In this document: positions 42,436 to 51,445 of the stretch, one piece after another
How the letters are laid out: each line of letters begins with the position of its first letter
Position numbering within the stretch: the first letter of the stretch is position 1
Source: Candidatus Avelusimicrobium cornigerorum
GTDB taxonomy: Bacteria > Elusimicrobiota > Elusimicrobia > Elusimicrobiales > Elusimicrobiaceae
Assembly: GCA_002309715.1 (NCBI GenBank)
Contig: DBXW01000005.1
Span: forward strand, 251,479-315,478
Reading direction: 5' to 3'
DNA: 64,000 nucleotides
Translations under genes and position numbers: made by a program
The notes under the pieces: model-generated
Told to the model about the DNA's origin: nothing
Seen by the model: the letters and a program-made list of their open reading frames with translations, nothing else
The model's database searches: none

Positions 42436-42717
42436 ATGCCTATTACCAAACAAGACGTAGAATTAGCCGGAAAACTAGCCAAAATGCATATCAGCCCCGA
42501 AGAAAGTGATATGTATGAAGCCCAGTTAAAAGAACTTTTTAATTGGGTGCAAGAACTGTCGGCCATTAACACCGATAACGTAAAATTAACCAATGTCAAT
42601 CAAGCGGCGCATATCCGCCCCGACGTACCAACGTGCAACGAAAATTTAGCCGCCCAATTACGCGCGGAATTTGCCAATCAAGCGCAAGATTGCGCCAAAG
42701 TAAAGAAGGTGCTTTAG
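42436..42717 (+). CDS. gatC: Asp-tRNA(Asn)/Glu-tRNA(Gln) amidotransferase subunit GatC
   Basis: A 93-aa GatC, the small stabilising subunit of the tRNA-dependent amidotransferase. It opens ITKQDVELAGKLAKMHISPEE and has LSAINTDNVKLT, as in the family. AAGAGGAAA precedes the ATG. gatA follows after 1 nt; gatB is not in this window. The 150-bp leader upstream contains a GTTGGC/GCCAAC hairpin but no T-box consensus. Confidence 0.93.
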   Translation: MPITKQDVELAGKLAKMHISPEESDMYEAQLKELFNWVQELSAINTDNVKLTNVNQAAHIRPDVPTCNENLAAQLRAEFANQAQDCAKVKKVL

Positions 42718-42718
42718 T

Positions 42719-44134
42719 ATGATGACCGTTTCCGAAATAATTAAAGTTATCTCAAACGGCGAAAAAACTGCCGAGCAAATTACCCGCGAGTCGCTGGCTG
42801 TTATCGCGCAGAAAAACCCGGAAATCAACGCCTTTGTGGAAGTGTTTGAACAAGACGCGCTTGCCCAAGCCAAAGCCGTTGACGAAAAACGCGCCCGCGG
42901 CGAAAAACTAGGCGCGCTTGCCGGAGTGCCGGTGGCTATTAAAGATAATATTTTATATAAGGGCCACAAAGCCACGTGTTGTTCTAAAATGTTGGCTAAT
43001 TACGTGGCACCGTACACTTCTACCGTCGTGGAAAAATTATTGGCGGCGGATGCGGTTATTATCGGGCGCACGAATATGGATGAATTTGCCATGGGCAGCA
43101 GCAACCAAACTTCGGTTTACGGCCCTGTGAAAAACCCGGTAGATACCGAGCGCGTACCCGGCGGAAGTTCCGGCGGAAGTGCCGCGGCAGTGGCGGCGGG
43201 GATGGTGCCTTTAGCCCTCGGTACCGATACGGGGGGATCGGTGCGCCAACCGGCCAGTTTTTGCGGTATCGTCGGCGTGAAGCCCGGTTACGGGCGTATT
43301 TCACGTTACGGAATTGTGGCGTTTGCTTCCAGTGCCGACCAAGTAGGTGTGCTTGCGGCTAACGTGGCAGATGCTGCTTTGTGTTTGGAAGTTATCAGCG
43401 GTAAAGACGTACACGATTCTACTTCGTTAGAAGCCCCCGTTCCGGCGTACACAAAAGCATTTACCCCGGACTTAAAAGGGCTTAAAGTGGGCCTTCCCAA
43501 AGGATTTTTAGACGGCTTGTATGAAGATATTAAAGAGCGTTTATTGGCGGCGGCGGAAGAACTAAAAAAACTCGGCGCCGAAGTGATAGACGTTGACGTG
43601 CCATACGCCAAATACTCGGCTCCGGTGTATTATATTGTTACCAGTGCCGAGGCCAGTTCCAATTTGGGACGTTTTGACGGAATCCGTTACGGATACAGCG
43701 CGCAAAACGCGCCGGATTTAAATGCGTATTACGAAGATTCCCGCGCGTTGTTTGGAGTGGAAGTCAAAAAGCGTATCATCATCGGTACGTACGCACTGAC
43801 GTCTAAACGCTACGAGGAGTGCTTTCTGAAAGCCATGAAAGTGCGCGAACTTATCCGTCAAGATTTCAAAAAAGTATTTGAACAGGTAGACGTGCTTTTG
43901 ACGCCAACTTCGCCCACAACGGCATTTCGGTTAGGCAAAAACGGTAAAAACCCGATTTCTTTATACTTAGCCGATTTATATACCTGCCCCGGCAATATCG
44001 GCGGGTTGGCGGGCATTAACGTACCGTTTGGACTAGACAAAAAAGGTTTGCCGGTGGGCGTGCAATTCTACGGCCCGATTTTACAGGAAGAAAAAATCCT
44101 TAATGCGGCGCATTGTTTGGAGACGCGTGTATGA
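42719..44134 (+). CDS. gatA: Asp-tRNA(Asn)/Glu-tRNA(Gln) amidotransferase subunit GatA
   Basis: A 471-aa amidase-signature glutaminase. It releases ammonia from glutamine for GatB to amidate Glu-tRNA(Gln) or Asp-tRNA(Asn). The Ser-cisSer-Lys triad is visible as Lys in PVAIKDNI, Ser in GGSSGGSAAAV and the catalytic Ser in GTDTGGSVRQPA. Two adjacent ATG codons (42719, 42722) could serve as start. It ends with a 4-nt overlap with the Nudix gene. gatB must lie elsewhere. Confidence 0.96.
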   Translation: MMTVSEIIKVISNGEKTAEQITRESLAVIAQKNPEINAFVEVFEQDALAQAKAVDEKRARGEKLGALAGVPVAIKDNILYKGHKATCCSKMLANYVAPYTSTVVEKLLAADAVIIGRTNMDEFAMGSSNQTSVYGPVKNPVDTERVPGGSSGGSAAAVAAGMVPLALGTDTGGSVRQPASFCGIVGVKPGYGRISRYGIVAFASSADQVGVLAANVADAALCLEVISGKDVHDSTSLEAPVPAYTKAFTPDLKGLKVGLPKGFLDGLYEDIKERLLAAAEELKKLGAEVIDVDVPYAKYSAPVYYIVTSAEASSNLGRFDGIRYGYSAQNAPDLNAYYEDSRALFGVEVKKRIIIGTYALTSKRYEECFLKAMKVRELIRQDFKKVFEQVDVLLTPTSPTTAFRLGKNGKNPISLYLADLYTCPGNIGGLAGINVPFGLDKKGLPVGVQFYGPILQEEKILNAAHCLETRV

Positions 44135-44604
44135 TCGTTTCGGAATTTTCGTGTGGCGGCGTTGTCTTAGACGGGAAGAAAGTACTTCTCGTTCAAGTCA
44201 AAAATATGAAAGGCAAAAAGATTTGGACGTTCCCCAAAGGCCATATTGAGGCGGGGGAAACGCCCCGGCAAGCCGCGTTGCGCGAAGTGTTGGAAGAAAC
44301 CGGCTACAAAGCGGGTATCATCCGCCCCATGATTCGCGTACATTATGCGTTTACGTTTCAAGGTAATCACATTAAAAAAATGGTGCAGTGGTATTTGATG
44401 AAAAAATTGGGGCGTATCGGCAAGCATGACGCTTCTGAAATTTTGTCTATACGTTGGGTGTCTTTGCCTAAAGCGCATGAACTGGTGCAGTACCCAAGCG
44501 ACATCCGCCTGGTAGATATGCTCATGGCGTCTATGCATATTGTGCCGGCCGCTGCGGCGGTGGAAGAAGAAACGGAAGCGGACAATACTTCCGGCGAAGA
44601 ATAA
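44131..44604 (+). CDS. Nudix hydrolase
   Basis: A 157-aa Nudix-fold phosphohydrolase. The ATG at 44131 overlaps the gatA stop (ATGA). The complete Nudix box GX5EX7REUXEEXGU is present as GHIEAGETPRQAALREVLEETGY (residues ~38-60). The substrate is not predictable; the opening SCGGVVLDGKKVLLV and FPKGHIE resemble diadenosine polyphosphate hydrolases. An acidic Glu-rich tail ends the protein. Coupling to gatA looks positional, not functional. Confidence 0.92.
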   Translation: MIVSEFSCGGVVLDGKKVLLVQVKNMKGKKIWTFPKGHIEAGETPRQAALREVLEETGYKAGIIRPMIRVHYAFTFQGNHIKKMVQWYLMKKLGRIGKHDASEILSIRWVSLPKAHELVQYPSDIRLVDMLMASMHIVPAAAAVEEETEADNTSGEE

Positions 44605-44623
44605 GCCGTTTTTTTACGTTAAT

Positions 44624-44653
44624 AAACACCCCCGGCATAACCGGGGGTGTTTC
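44624..44653. terminator. Bidirectional terminator
   Basis: A 12-bp perfect stem (AAACACCCCCGG paired with CCGGGGGTGTTT) between convergent genes. Confidence 0.9.
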
Positions 44654-44678
44654 GTTTGCTGAAAACCAACGAATCGGC

Positions 44679-46004
44679 TTAGAGTAATTTAGACGCCACG
44701 TCTGCCAGGTGGCTGCGTTCCGTTTTGGTAAACGTAATATGTCCGTACGATTTTTGACCTTTGAAGCGGTCCACCAAATAGGTCAAACCGTTGGATTGTA
44801 CGTCCAAATACGGCGTATCAATTTGGTACGGGTCACCGGTGATAACGACTTTGGTGCCTTCGCCCGCGCGGGTGAGAATCGTTTTGATTTCGTGCGGGGT
44901 TAAGTTTTGCGCGTCGTCTACAATCATGTATTGCCCCGGTAGCGAGCGCCCGCGCATGTGCGTAACAGAGGCAATTTCAATTTTGCCGCTGTCTAATAAA
45001 TAGTGGGCTTTTTCGGCGCCTTCTTCCGGGTTTTTGCGGTCGGCCAAGAAAGACAAGTTATCGTAAATGGCACCCATCCAGGCCTCTAATTTTTCTTCCT
45101 TAGTGCCGGGCAAGAAACCCAAATCTTTACCTACCGGTACGATAGAGCGGCATACCACCATGCGGCGGTAGGCGTTTTCGTCCATCGTGCGTTGCAAGCC
45201 GGTGGCTAGAGTGACGAGCGTTTTACCGGTGCCGGCAGTGCCGACTAAAGTAACAATGTCCAGGCTGTCGTCTAATAAAAGTTCCATGGCAAAGCGTTGC
45301 TCTTTGTTTAAAGGTTTAATGCCCCAGGCAACCGGCTCTTGCGAAGAAAGCGGGTGTAATACGCAGTTCCCGTCGTTGCTAATGCGCCCGATGGCTGATT
45401 TTTTACTGCCGTCGTTTGTTTTTAAAATGACGAATTGGTTGGGTAGATAAATGGTTGGGTCCATGGGCAGTTGTTTTTTTTGATAAAACGTATCAATCTG
45501 TGCCGGATCTACTTCGGTTTCCGTAACGCCGGTGTAAAGTTCGTCTATGTTTACTTTATCACTGGTATAATCTTGCGCATCTAACCCAAGCGCCTCGGCT
45601 TTTAAGCGCATGTTAATATCTTTAGTTACTACAAAAACCGGGCGGGCGTTCTTTTTATAAGAACCTTCTTTTTTCCCTAAAGTATAAGCAATGTTCAAAA
45701 TAGCATTATCGGCTTTGTTAAACGCGAGCGACTCCGGTAGCGAGTTGGGTTTGTCCAATTCAATTTTAAGCGTTCCGCCAGTGGGCAATTTAACCCCTTC
45801 GTTTAATTTGCCTTGCGCGCGCATATCATCTAACGTACGGGAAACCATACGGGCATTTTTGCCGCGGGTGTCGGCTTCGTTTTTAAAAGTATCTAGTTCT
45901 TCAATGACCGCCATGGGGATAATGATGTCGTTATCTTCAAAGGCGTGTAAGCAGTTGACGTCGTGGAGCAAAACGTTGGTGTCTAAAATAAAAGTTTTTT
46001 TCAT
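44679..46004 (-). CDS. PhoH-like protein (PIN domain plus PhoH ATPase)
   Basis: A 441-aa PhoH2-type protein. The ATG at 46004 follows GGAG; an upstream in-frame TTG is less likely. Residues 1-130 are a PIN ribonuclease domain: FILDTNVLLHD, IPMAVIEELDTFK and the later acidic residues in FVVTKDINMRLKA. Residues ~235-440 are a PhoH P-loop ATPase with Walker A GTAGTGKT, the Walker B-like MIVDDAQNLTPHE and ITGDPYQID. PhoH2 proteins of this layout unwind and cut RNA. Many are paired with an antitoxin-like PhoAT, but no such small gene is seen here. Confidence 0.92.
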   Translation of the reverse strand: MKKTFILDTNVLLHDVNCLHAFEDNDIIIPMAVIEELDTFKNEADTRGKNARMVSRTLDDMRAQGKLNEGVKLPTGGTLKIELDKPNSLPESLAFNKADNAILNIAYTLGKKEGSYKKNARPVFVVTKDINMRLKAEALGLDAQDYTSDKVNIDELYTGVTETEVDPAQIDTFYQKKQLPMDPTIYLPNQFVILKTNDGSKKSAIGRISNDGNCVLHPLSSQEPVAWGIKPLNKEQRFAMELLLDDSLDIVTLVGTAGTGKTLVTLATGLQRTMDENAYRRMVVCRSIVPVGKDLGFLPGTKEEKLEAWMGAIYDNLSFLADRKNPEEGAEKAHYLLDSGKIEIASVTHMRGRSLPGQYMIVDDAQNLTPHEIKTILTRAGEGTKVVITGDPYQIDTPYLDVQSNGLTYLVDRFKGQKSYGHITFTKTERSHLADVASKLL

Positions 46005-46121
46005 GCGTGTCTCCGTTGAGAAATGATACAACTACCCATAGTATAAACTTTTGTGGGCGAGTAAATCAAGCCCTTTCTGCCGGGAAGTGAAACAAAAAAT
46101 CATTAAAGGTCATTTCTTCCT

Positions 46122-46152
46122 ATAAAAACCCCCGGAATTTCGCCCGGGGGGA
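46122..46152 (-). terminator. Terminator of the 1696-aa protein gene
   Basis: Read on the minus strand, CCCCCGG and CCGGGGG form a stem followed by TTTTTATA. Confidence 0.85.
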
Positions 46153-46170
46153 TAATTCGGTAAGTTTAAT

Positions 46171-49100
46171 TTAGTACGCTTGAGAATGTACGCCGGCGAT
46201 ATTGTTTTGGTACAATTCGTCTTGTTCGTTTTCTTCTTCCGCCGGGATAAATGAGGATGCTTTTTCCCGGTAGCGTTTGTCCAACAAGGCGAGCACTTCA
46301 TCATATTTTTGCTGCAGTTTGTTGTTCAACTCAAAGCGTAAAGTATTTACTTTGGCAGAAGCCCTGGTGAGTACGGAATTGTCCGTAAACGAATCAGGCA
46401 AGAGATTCGGTAGCGACGTGCTATAGTGTTGACGGATTTCTCGCATTTCGTCGGCGAAGGTCTCTGCCTCTTCCGGCGTAAGCAACCCATTTGCGTTCTC
46501 AAAGAGATTGGCTAAATGCTGTAAGTGGTAATATGTAATTCCGTCAATACCCACTTCCGCCGCAATGGTTAATAAACGCCCTTTTTCTTGCGGGGAGAGT
46601 TGTTTGACAAAATCATTGCTAATGGAACGGTCTACTTCTCTACGCGTTTCTCGGTCAAGATCTTGTCTTTTTTGCTTTATTTCTTCCAGTGTCATTTCTC
46701 CCAATAACGGTTCCCAACTTTCAATTGTTTGCAAGGCTTGCTCGTTAATTTCTATCACGCGAGCCAGTGATAAGTCTTTTTCTAAGTCGTTGGTGCGCGT
46801 ACCATACGCGGCTATCAGTTTGTCAATGCTTTCACTGAAATCGTATTTAGCCGATTCTGCTTCAAACAGCACGGCGCATTTAGTGGCATAGATTTGATTT
46901 AATTGCGAAATTTTGTTGTCGTGCTCTTCTTTCAAGCGCAACAATTGATCCACTTGTTCCGCGGCGCTGCCGGACAATTGGTTAATATCTTTTTCCCATT
47001 GGTCTAATTCGGTATAGATATTTTGTAAATCTTGGGCAAAAACGGTGGGTGCGTCGGGCAAGGCTCCGCCGTAGGTTGCGTAGTTAAGGCTCTTTACAAT
47101 GGCCCGGATATCGGCTACGCTCGTTAAATAATTGCCTTTGGTTTGTTCCACAAAATGCTGCTCGGTGGTTTTGTTCATTACCTTGTCGGTATTTTTTAGC
47201 ACGTTGGCAAAGGCATCGTTTTTGTCTAACGCTTGTTCCACCTGTTGCATTTGTTCATATATTTGCATATCGGGCGTTAAGTTGGTTCCAAATAATTTGT
47301 CCGAGGCATACATTCCCCACTCTATAGGAGCGGTAAAGACATCCGCCTCGTGATGAATAGGATCAAACAACGGATTTTTGGCAGCCATAACCGATAACAT
47401 TTTGTGCAACGGATTGGGCAATTTTATCCCGGTTTGTTGCATTAAGGTACTCCATACTTTTTCCACTCGCGGATTACCGATTTTTTCAATGGCTTCTTGT
47501 TTTTGTTCTTCCGTTATTTGATTGATATAAGCGTTGGTAAATACGCCCGCAATGGGGCTGTAAATCAAGGCCCATTTGGCAAAGAATCTGGCTGTGCCTG
47601 ACAGAGAAGCCCATAACGTTCCAAGGGTTCCTCCCGTTACCCATTCTTTTAAGAGCATCTCTTGAGGAACAAAGCCTTTATCTATCATAGCGTTGGCCGC
47701 GTCCATAGAGAAAGTGCCTACGTGGTCCACTCCCGTTTCGTACAAGGTGGCCGCTTGGAAATCTTCTACCAATTCTGTGCCAGCAGGAGTTTTGACGCGC
47801 ATCTCGCCTAATCTTACATTTTCTCCCAACATAGAAACTTCGTTTGCATTTATCCCGCCGGGTTTGGTAATTCTGACACGCATATTTTCCGCCAGCGATT
47901 TAGACGTTTTTCCCGCAGCAGAGTTTCCACCACTTAAGGCTTTGGAGCCGGTGGTTTTTGGCGAGCGCAACCGGACTTCGGGCTTTTTGATAAGTTCCAA
48001 CGTTTTACCTTCTGCGTTGGTAATCTTGCCCAAATTCAGCAAGGCTTCCGGCTCTTTTTCAAGCGCGCTTAAAACGCGTTGCCCTTCTTGGGCACTGACG
48101 CGACTGTAAGTTAATCCGCCGTCAGACGAAATCCACCAATCTACCGATTCGGGGTTGGTGGCCAGCGCCCGTTGGTATTGTTGTTGCTGCATAAGTAATT
48201 CGCGGGTTTCCGGGCTCACGCTTAACCGGGGGCCCATTGCGTTGCCCCCGCGCGCGCCCACGAGTTTGGTGAGATCACGCTCGGCTTGTTGGAGTGTGCG
48301 GGCATTACGCAGGAGTTTACTGCCTTGGGTAGCGCGCGCTACTTCGGTATCAAACCGGATAACGCCTTCACCGGGTATGCCTATTTCGGTAGAGAATTTA
48401 TATTGAAAAGGTTTGTGGAATATGCGGTCTCTTAAACGCAAATTATCATAGACGGTCGCTTTTTCCACCGTGGGTAACGTGGTTTCCCTTACCACGAGAT
48501 TCTTTGTATCATTTAGGCGGAAAGTCGTTTGCGGTTTGGCGGGTTTAAGGTAGCCGGGCTCAACGCTTGTTTGATAAACGGTTCTGCCTAATTTGGCATC
48601 ACTTTGGACCGTGGCGGACACTGCCTTGTTAAGGTTGCTATATTTTTCCAGTTGGCTGATTTTGGTAGCCCATTTTTGGTTAAAGGCCTTAAAGAACGAG
48701 CGCACGCCGGGTGCCCGCGTGAAAGTTTGGGCGCTCAATGAGACTTCGCGGAACGCGGAGGAAATACGCCCTAACTCTTGGGCCATGGTTGGGTTTCCAA
48801 CCGCAATTTGATCAAAAATGGTGGCCAATTCTTCCGCTTGTCGGGCCGCTAACACATAGTCGGCTCGCTGTCCGGTTTTACCGGCTTTTTGCAAAAGTTG
48901 GTTCGCTTCTTGTACCCTTTTTTCTATTTCCGGCCCTAAAATTTTAATTTCTTCGCCAAATTGTTGCGTGGCGTTTAAGGCATTTTGCCACCGGTCCATC
49001 TGCAAGGCTTTGGTGGCCATGTTATCTAATTCGGCAGCCGCACCGGCCAGTTCGGCTGATTGGCCGGACACCTTGGCACTCCGCAAAGCGGTAGCGGCTT

Positions 49101-51261
49101 TTTTGGCATCAATAGCCGCTTGGGCATATTTGCCGGCTTTAAAGGAATTGTGGGCTGTTGTCCACAGTTCAGACGCTTTCGGAACCGCATTACCTGCGGT
49201 AGCCATCGCTCGTTCGGTATTGGCCAAAACTTCTCCGGCGTTCATAGTTGCGCGAACTTTTTGTGCGGCATTGGTAACACGGGCCACCCTAACTGCCTTA
49301 GGTATGGAAACTACAACACGTCCGGCCATGCGAAATGCTTTGACAAATACGCCTGCTACCCCGGCTATGACCGGCGTAAGTAATGCCCACAAAATCGTTT
49401 CACCCATAAATGTAAGAACTTCCAAATCAAGTTCTTTTTCTTGTAAATACGTGTTGGGGGGATTGTGGTAGTAAATAGGACGTAAAAGAGGATCCCCCGA
49501 AGGTGTGTAATAAGAGGTGTAAAAATAACTTGCCTGTTCGGGGCGCTCATTACCGGCCCGCCCCACCGATTCTACAGTCGTTGTCTTAACGGTTCTGGTA
49601 TTAGCGTCAAAATAACCTCCCGGAACCGGACATAAACAATCAATAGAAAAGGCCAACCCGTCTTGGAACGTTTGAAATTGGGTAGAATCTAAATCGTAGT
49701 AACTCCGTTTATGCGCTTCATAAATGATATCCATGGCATATCTAACCAATAAATTGCGGTCTTTTTGCGTAAAACGATAGGGGGCATTCGTATCGTCGCT
49801 CCTATAGTTGGGCGCACGAGAGCCGGCAGCCGATAACGAAGGCGTGGCCTTTTCATTTGCGGAGTAAAACTCGCCCGACTCATTTACGCGCAAATCGTTT
49901 ATCGTAGCGGCGGTGGCAATGGCCAAGACGCTTGTTTCTACGTAGGAAGAATGGGCCAGTTTGACCAGCAATTTTTGCACTTGCTTGACGGTCAAAGGGT
50001 CCGCTTTTGCCGTTAAAAAATGTTCAATAATCGTATCAAAAAATACGGCCCGGATTTCGGTAAACGGGCGTTCCATTTTGTCTTTATCGCCATCGTTATC
50101 GTAGAGTGCAAAAATTTTTTCCAATACTTCGGTTTGCTTGGTTTCCAATGCATATTTAACTGCGTATTGCATCAAGACACTTACTTTTCCTACATCCACA
50201 TCTTCAGCCTCTTCCTTGTTGCGCAACACAGCAAGTTCTTTTACAAAATCGTTCATGAAGTTTTCAAAGAGTTTTTCGTTGTCCACTTCTTGCGTTTGTA
50301 CTTCATAATCAATATGTTGTATTTGGAAGTCGTAAGGAACTAGCGATAACGAAGTAAAAGGCACTAAATTTTTGGGCAAACAAGGCAGCGGATCTAAGGT
50401 TATTGTGTTTCCCATTTCTAAAGGCCACGTTAACGAAAATGACTCCGGGCACGCCCAATACGTAGTAGTGCTTTGGGTAACCGGATAATGCATCATGGGG
50501 TTGGTTTTTCCCATGGCTTTGTAGAGTTGGTCAATTTTAAACAAAGCGGTTCGCAAAGTGCCTATTTCCATGTACGCGGTTTCGTCTAAATTTGCCTGCT
50601 TGGTTAAGGAGTCTAATTTATGCTCTATACGTGCTTCCGCTTGCGGCAATAACTCTAATACCACATTTTCCAAATCGGGGTTAAAAGCGGCGTATTGGTT
50701 GGTTAACTCCAGCGAACTCAATAAAACTTCGGTGGCGTAGGTGGACACATAGCGCGCCTGGTCTTGATTGGCTCCGTACTTTTTCCATATCGGGTCTATC
50801 ATTTCCATATACGTGTTCATTTGAGCCAACCACTCGTCTAACGTATCCGGGTTTTGGTTGGAGTTGGCCAAAAATTCTTCCCAAGCACTTTTGGAGTTTT
50901 TCATTTCGGCCATTACTTTCTGAAACTCTTTTCCCGACGCGGAAGTATCCTGGAGTTTAGGATTTATTTGATTAAAATTTGCCTGGATTGGGTCAAAATT
51001 CAGTGCTGCCGAGCGTGTAAGCGTGTCCGCCTTTTGGAGAATTTGTCTTAAGTCTCCGTAACTTTTGGCGGCGGTCTGGTCATCAGACGAGAAATTTAAT
51101 GATTCGTAGCGTTGGGATAATTCCAACATATTTGTTACATATACAGTTTCCATCTCTTCTTTAGAAGGGCGCGACGTGGCCTGCTGCGCGCGGAGTAAAT
51201 CCGGCGCAATCACGTTAAACGTGAAAACTAAAATTAAGAAACGACACATCCATGTAATCAT
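46171..51261 (-). CDS. Giant exported helical protein of unknown function
   Basis: A 1696-aa protein that I do not recognise. The ATG at 51261 follows GGGAG by 5 nt and begins a signal peptide (MITWMCRFLILVFTFNVIAPDLLRAQQ). An in-frame TTG 18 nt upstream is rejected. Residues ~30-330 are helical. ~480-600 include short Cys-containing loops (CLCPVPGGY) and Tyr-rich segments. A long hydrophobic stretch near 617-650 (LWALLTPVIAGVAGVFV) and another near 1220-1245 (WALIYSPIAGVFTNAY) may be membrane segments. Between them, ~690-860 is Ala-rich and helical with TPR-like units (AHNSFKAGKYAQAAIDAKKA). The last ~300 residues are charged and look coiled-coil. It is expressed alone from a promoter of the shared GGYCC-box type. 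Confidence 0.7.
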   Translation of the reverse strand: MITWMCRFLILVFTFNVIAPDLLRAQQATSRPSKEEMETVYVTNMLELSQRYESLNFSSDDQTAAKSYGDLRQILQKADTLTRSAALNFDPIQANFNQINPKLQDTSASGKEFQKVMAEMKNSKSAWEEFLANSNQNPDTLDEWLAQMNTYMEMIDPIWKKYGANQDQARYVSTYATEVLLSSLELTNQYAAFNPDLENVVLELLPQAEARIEHKLDSLTKQANLDETAYMEIGTLRTALFKIDQLYKAMGKTNPMMHYPVTQSTTTYWACPESFSLTWPLEMGNTITLDPLPCLPKNLVPFTSLSLVPYDFQIQHIDYEVQTQEVDNEKLFENFMNDFVKELAVLRNKEEAEDVDVGKVSVLMQYAVKYALETKQTEVLEKIFALYDNDGDKDKMERPFTEIRAVFFDTIIEHFLTAKADPLTVKQVQKLLVKLAHSSYVETSVLAIATAATINDLRVNESGEFYSANEKATPSLSAAGSRAPNYRSDDTNAPYRFTQKDRNLLVRYAMDIIYEAHKRSYYDLDSTQFQTFQDGLAFSIDCLCPVPGGYFDANTRTVKTTTVESVGRAGNERPEQASYFYTSYYTPSGDPLLRPIYYHNPPNTYLQEKELDLEVLTFMGETILWALLTPVIAGVAGVFVKAFRMAGRVVVSIPKAVRVARVTNAAQKVRATMNAGEVLANTERAMATAGNAVPKASELWTTAHNSFKAGKYAQAAIDAKKAATALRSAKVSGQSAELAGAAAELDNMATKALQMDRWQNALNATQQFGEEIKILGPEIEKRVQEANQLLQKAGKTGQRADYVLAARQAEELATIFDQIAVGNPTMAQELGRISSAFREVSLSAQTFTRAPGVRSFFKAFNQKWATKISQLEKYSNLNKAVSATVQSDAKLGRTVYQTSVEPGYLKPAKPQTTFRLNDTKNLVVRETTLPTVEKATVYDNLRLRDRIFHKPFQYKFSTEIGIPGEGVIRFDTEVARATQGSKLLRNARTLQQAERDLTKLVGARGGNAMGPRLSVSPETRELLMQQQQYQRALATNPESVDWWISSDGGLTYSRVSAQEGQRVLSALEKEPEALLNLGKITNAEGKTLELIKKPEVRLRSPKTTGSKALSGGNSAAGKTSKSLAENMRVRITKPGGINANEVSMLGENVRLGEMRVKTPAGTELVEDFQAATLYETGVDHVGTFSMDAANAMIDKGFVPQEMLLKEWVTGGTLGTLWASLSGTARFFAKWALIYSPIAGVFTNAYINQITEEQKQEAIEKIGNPRVEKVWSTLMQQTGIKLPNPLHKMLSVMAAKNPLFDPIHHEADVFTAPIEWGMYASDKLFGTNLTPDMQIYEQMQQVEQALDKNDAFANVLKNTDKVMNKTTEQHFVEQTKGNYLTSVADIRAIVKSLNYATYGGALPDAPTVFAQDLQNIYTELDQWEKDINQLSGSAAEQVDQLLRLKEEHDNKISQLNQIYATKCAVLFEAESAKYDFSESIDKLIAAYGTRTNDLEKDLSLARVIEINEQALQTIESWEPLLGEMTLEEIKQKRQDLDRETRREVDRSISNDFVKQLSPQEKGRLLTIAAEVGIDGITYYHLQHLANLFENANGLLTPEEAETFADEMREIRQHYSTSLPNLLPDSFTDNSVLTRASAKVNTLRFELNNKLQQKYDEVLALLDKRYREKASSFIPAEEENEQDELYQNNIAGVHSQAY

Positions 51262-51295
51262 AAAATCTCCCGTGGGCAAAAAACTTCATACTATT

Positions 51296-51375
51296 ATTAT
51301 ATTGTTTTTGATAGTAAAAACAAGGCCTATCTTGGTAAGAAAAAATACCCAGATCAAGTTAGGCCTTTGGACCTA
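51296..51375 (-). promoter_or_regulatory. Promoter with GGCC box for the giant exported protein
   Basis: On the minus strand TAGGTCCAAAGGCCTAAC begins at 51375. A second, shorter TAGGCC begins at 51329, 46 bp (2 x 23) later, and abuts TTGTTT (51323-51318). After 16 bp comes a perfect TATAAT (51301-51296). The architecture matches the promoters of genes 898, 30150 and 35599, but the -35-proximal box is truncated. Confidence 0.58.
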
Positions 51376-51433
51376 GAAAGAGATTAAAAAAATAAAAACA
51401 AAAAAAGAATCAGCAAATGTGGCTCAAATGGGT

Positions 51434-51439
51434 TATAAT
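51434..51439 (+). promoter_or_regulatory. -10 element next to start codon (leaderless candidate)
   Basis: A perfect TATAAT ends 6 nt before the ATG at 51446, with no Shine-Dalgarno sequence. Confidence 0.55.
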
Positions 51440-51445
51440 ACATAT

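Noticed and set aside
44679..46004. PhoAT-PhoH2 toxin-antitoxin pair
   Set aside because: The PIN-PhoH protein is clear, but no small antitoxin-like gene lies upstream within the minus-strand gap to 46171.
46171..51261. Long plus-strand reading frames opposite the giant gene (for example near 48968-49471)
   Set aside because: They lie antisense to a continuous 1696-codon frame with signal peptide and ribosome-binding site, and lack their own start signals or family motifs.
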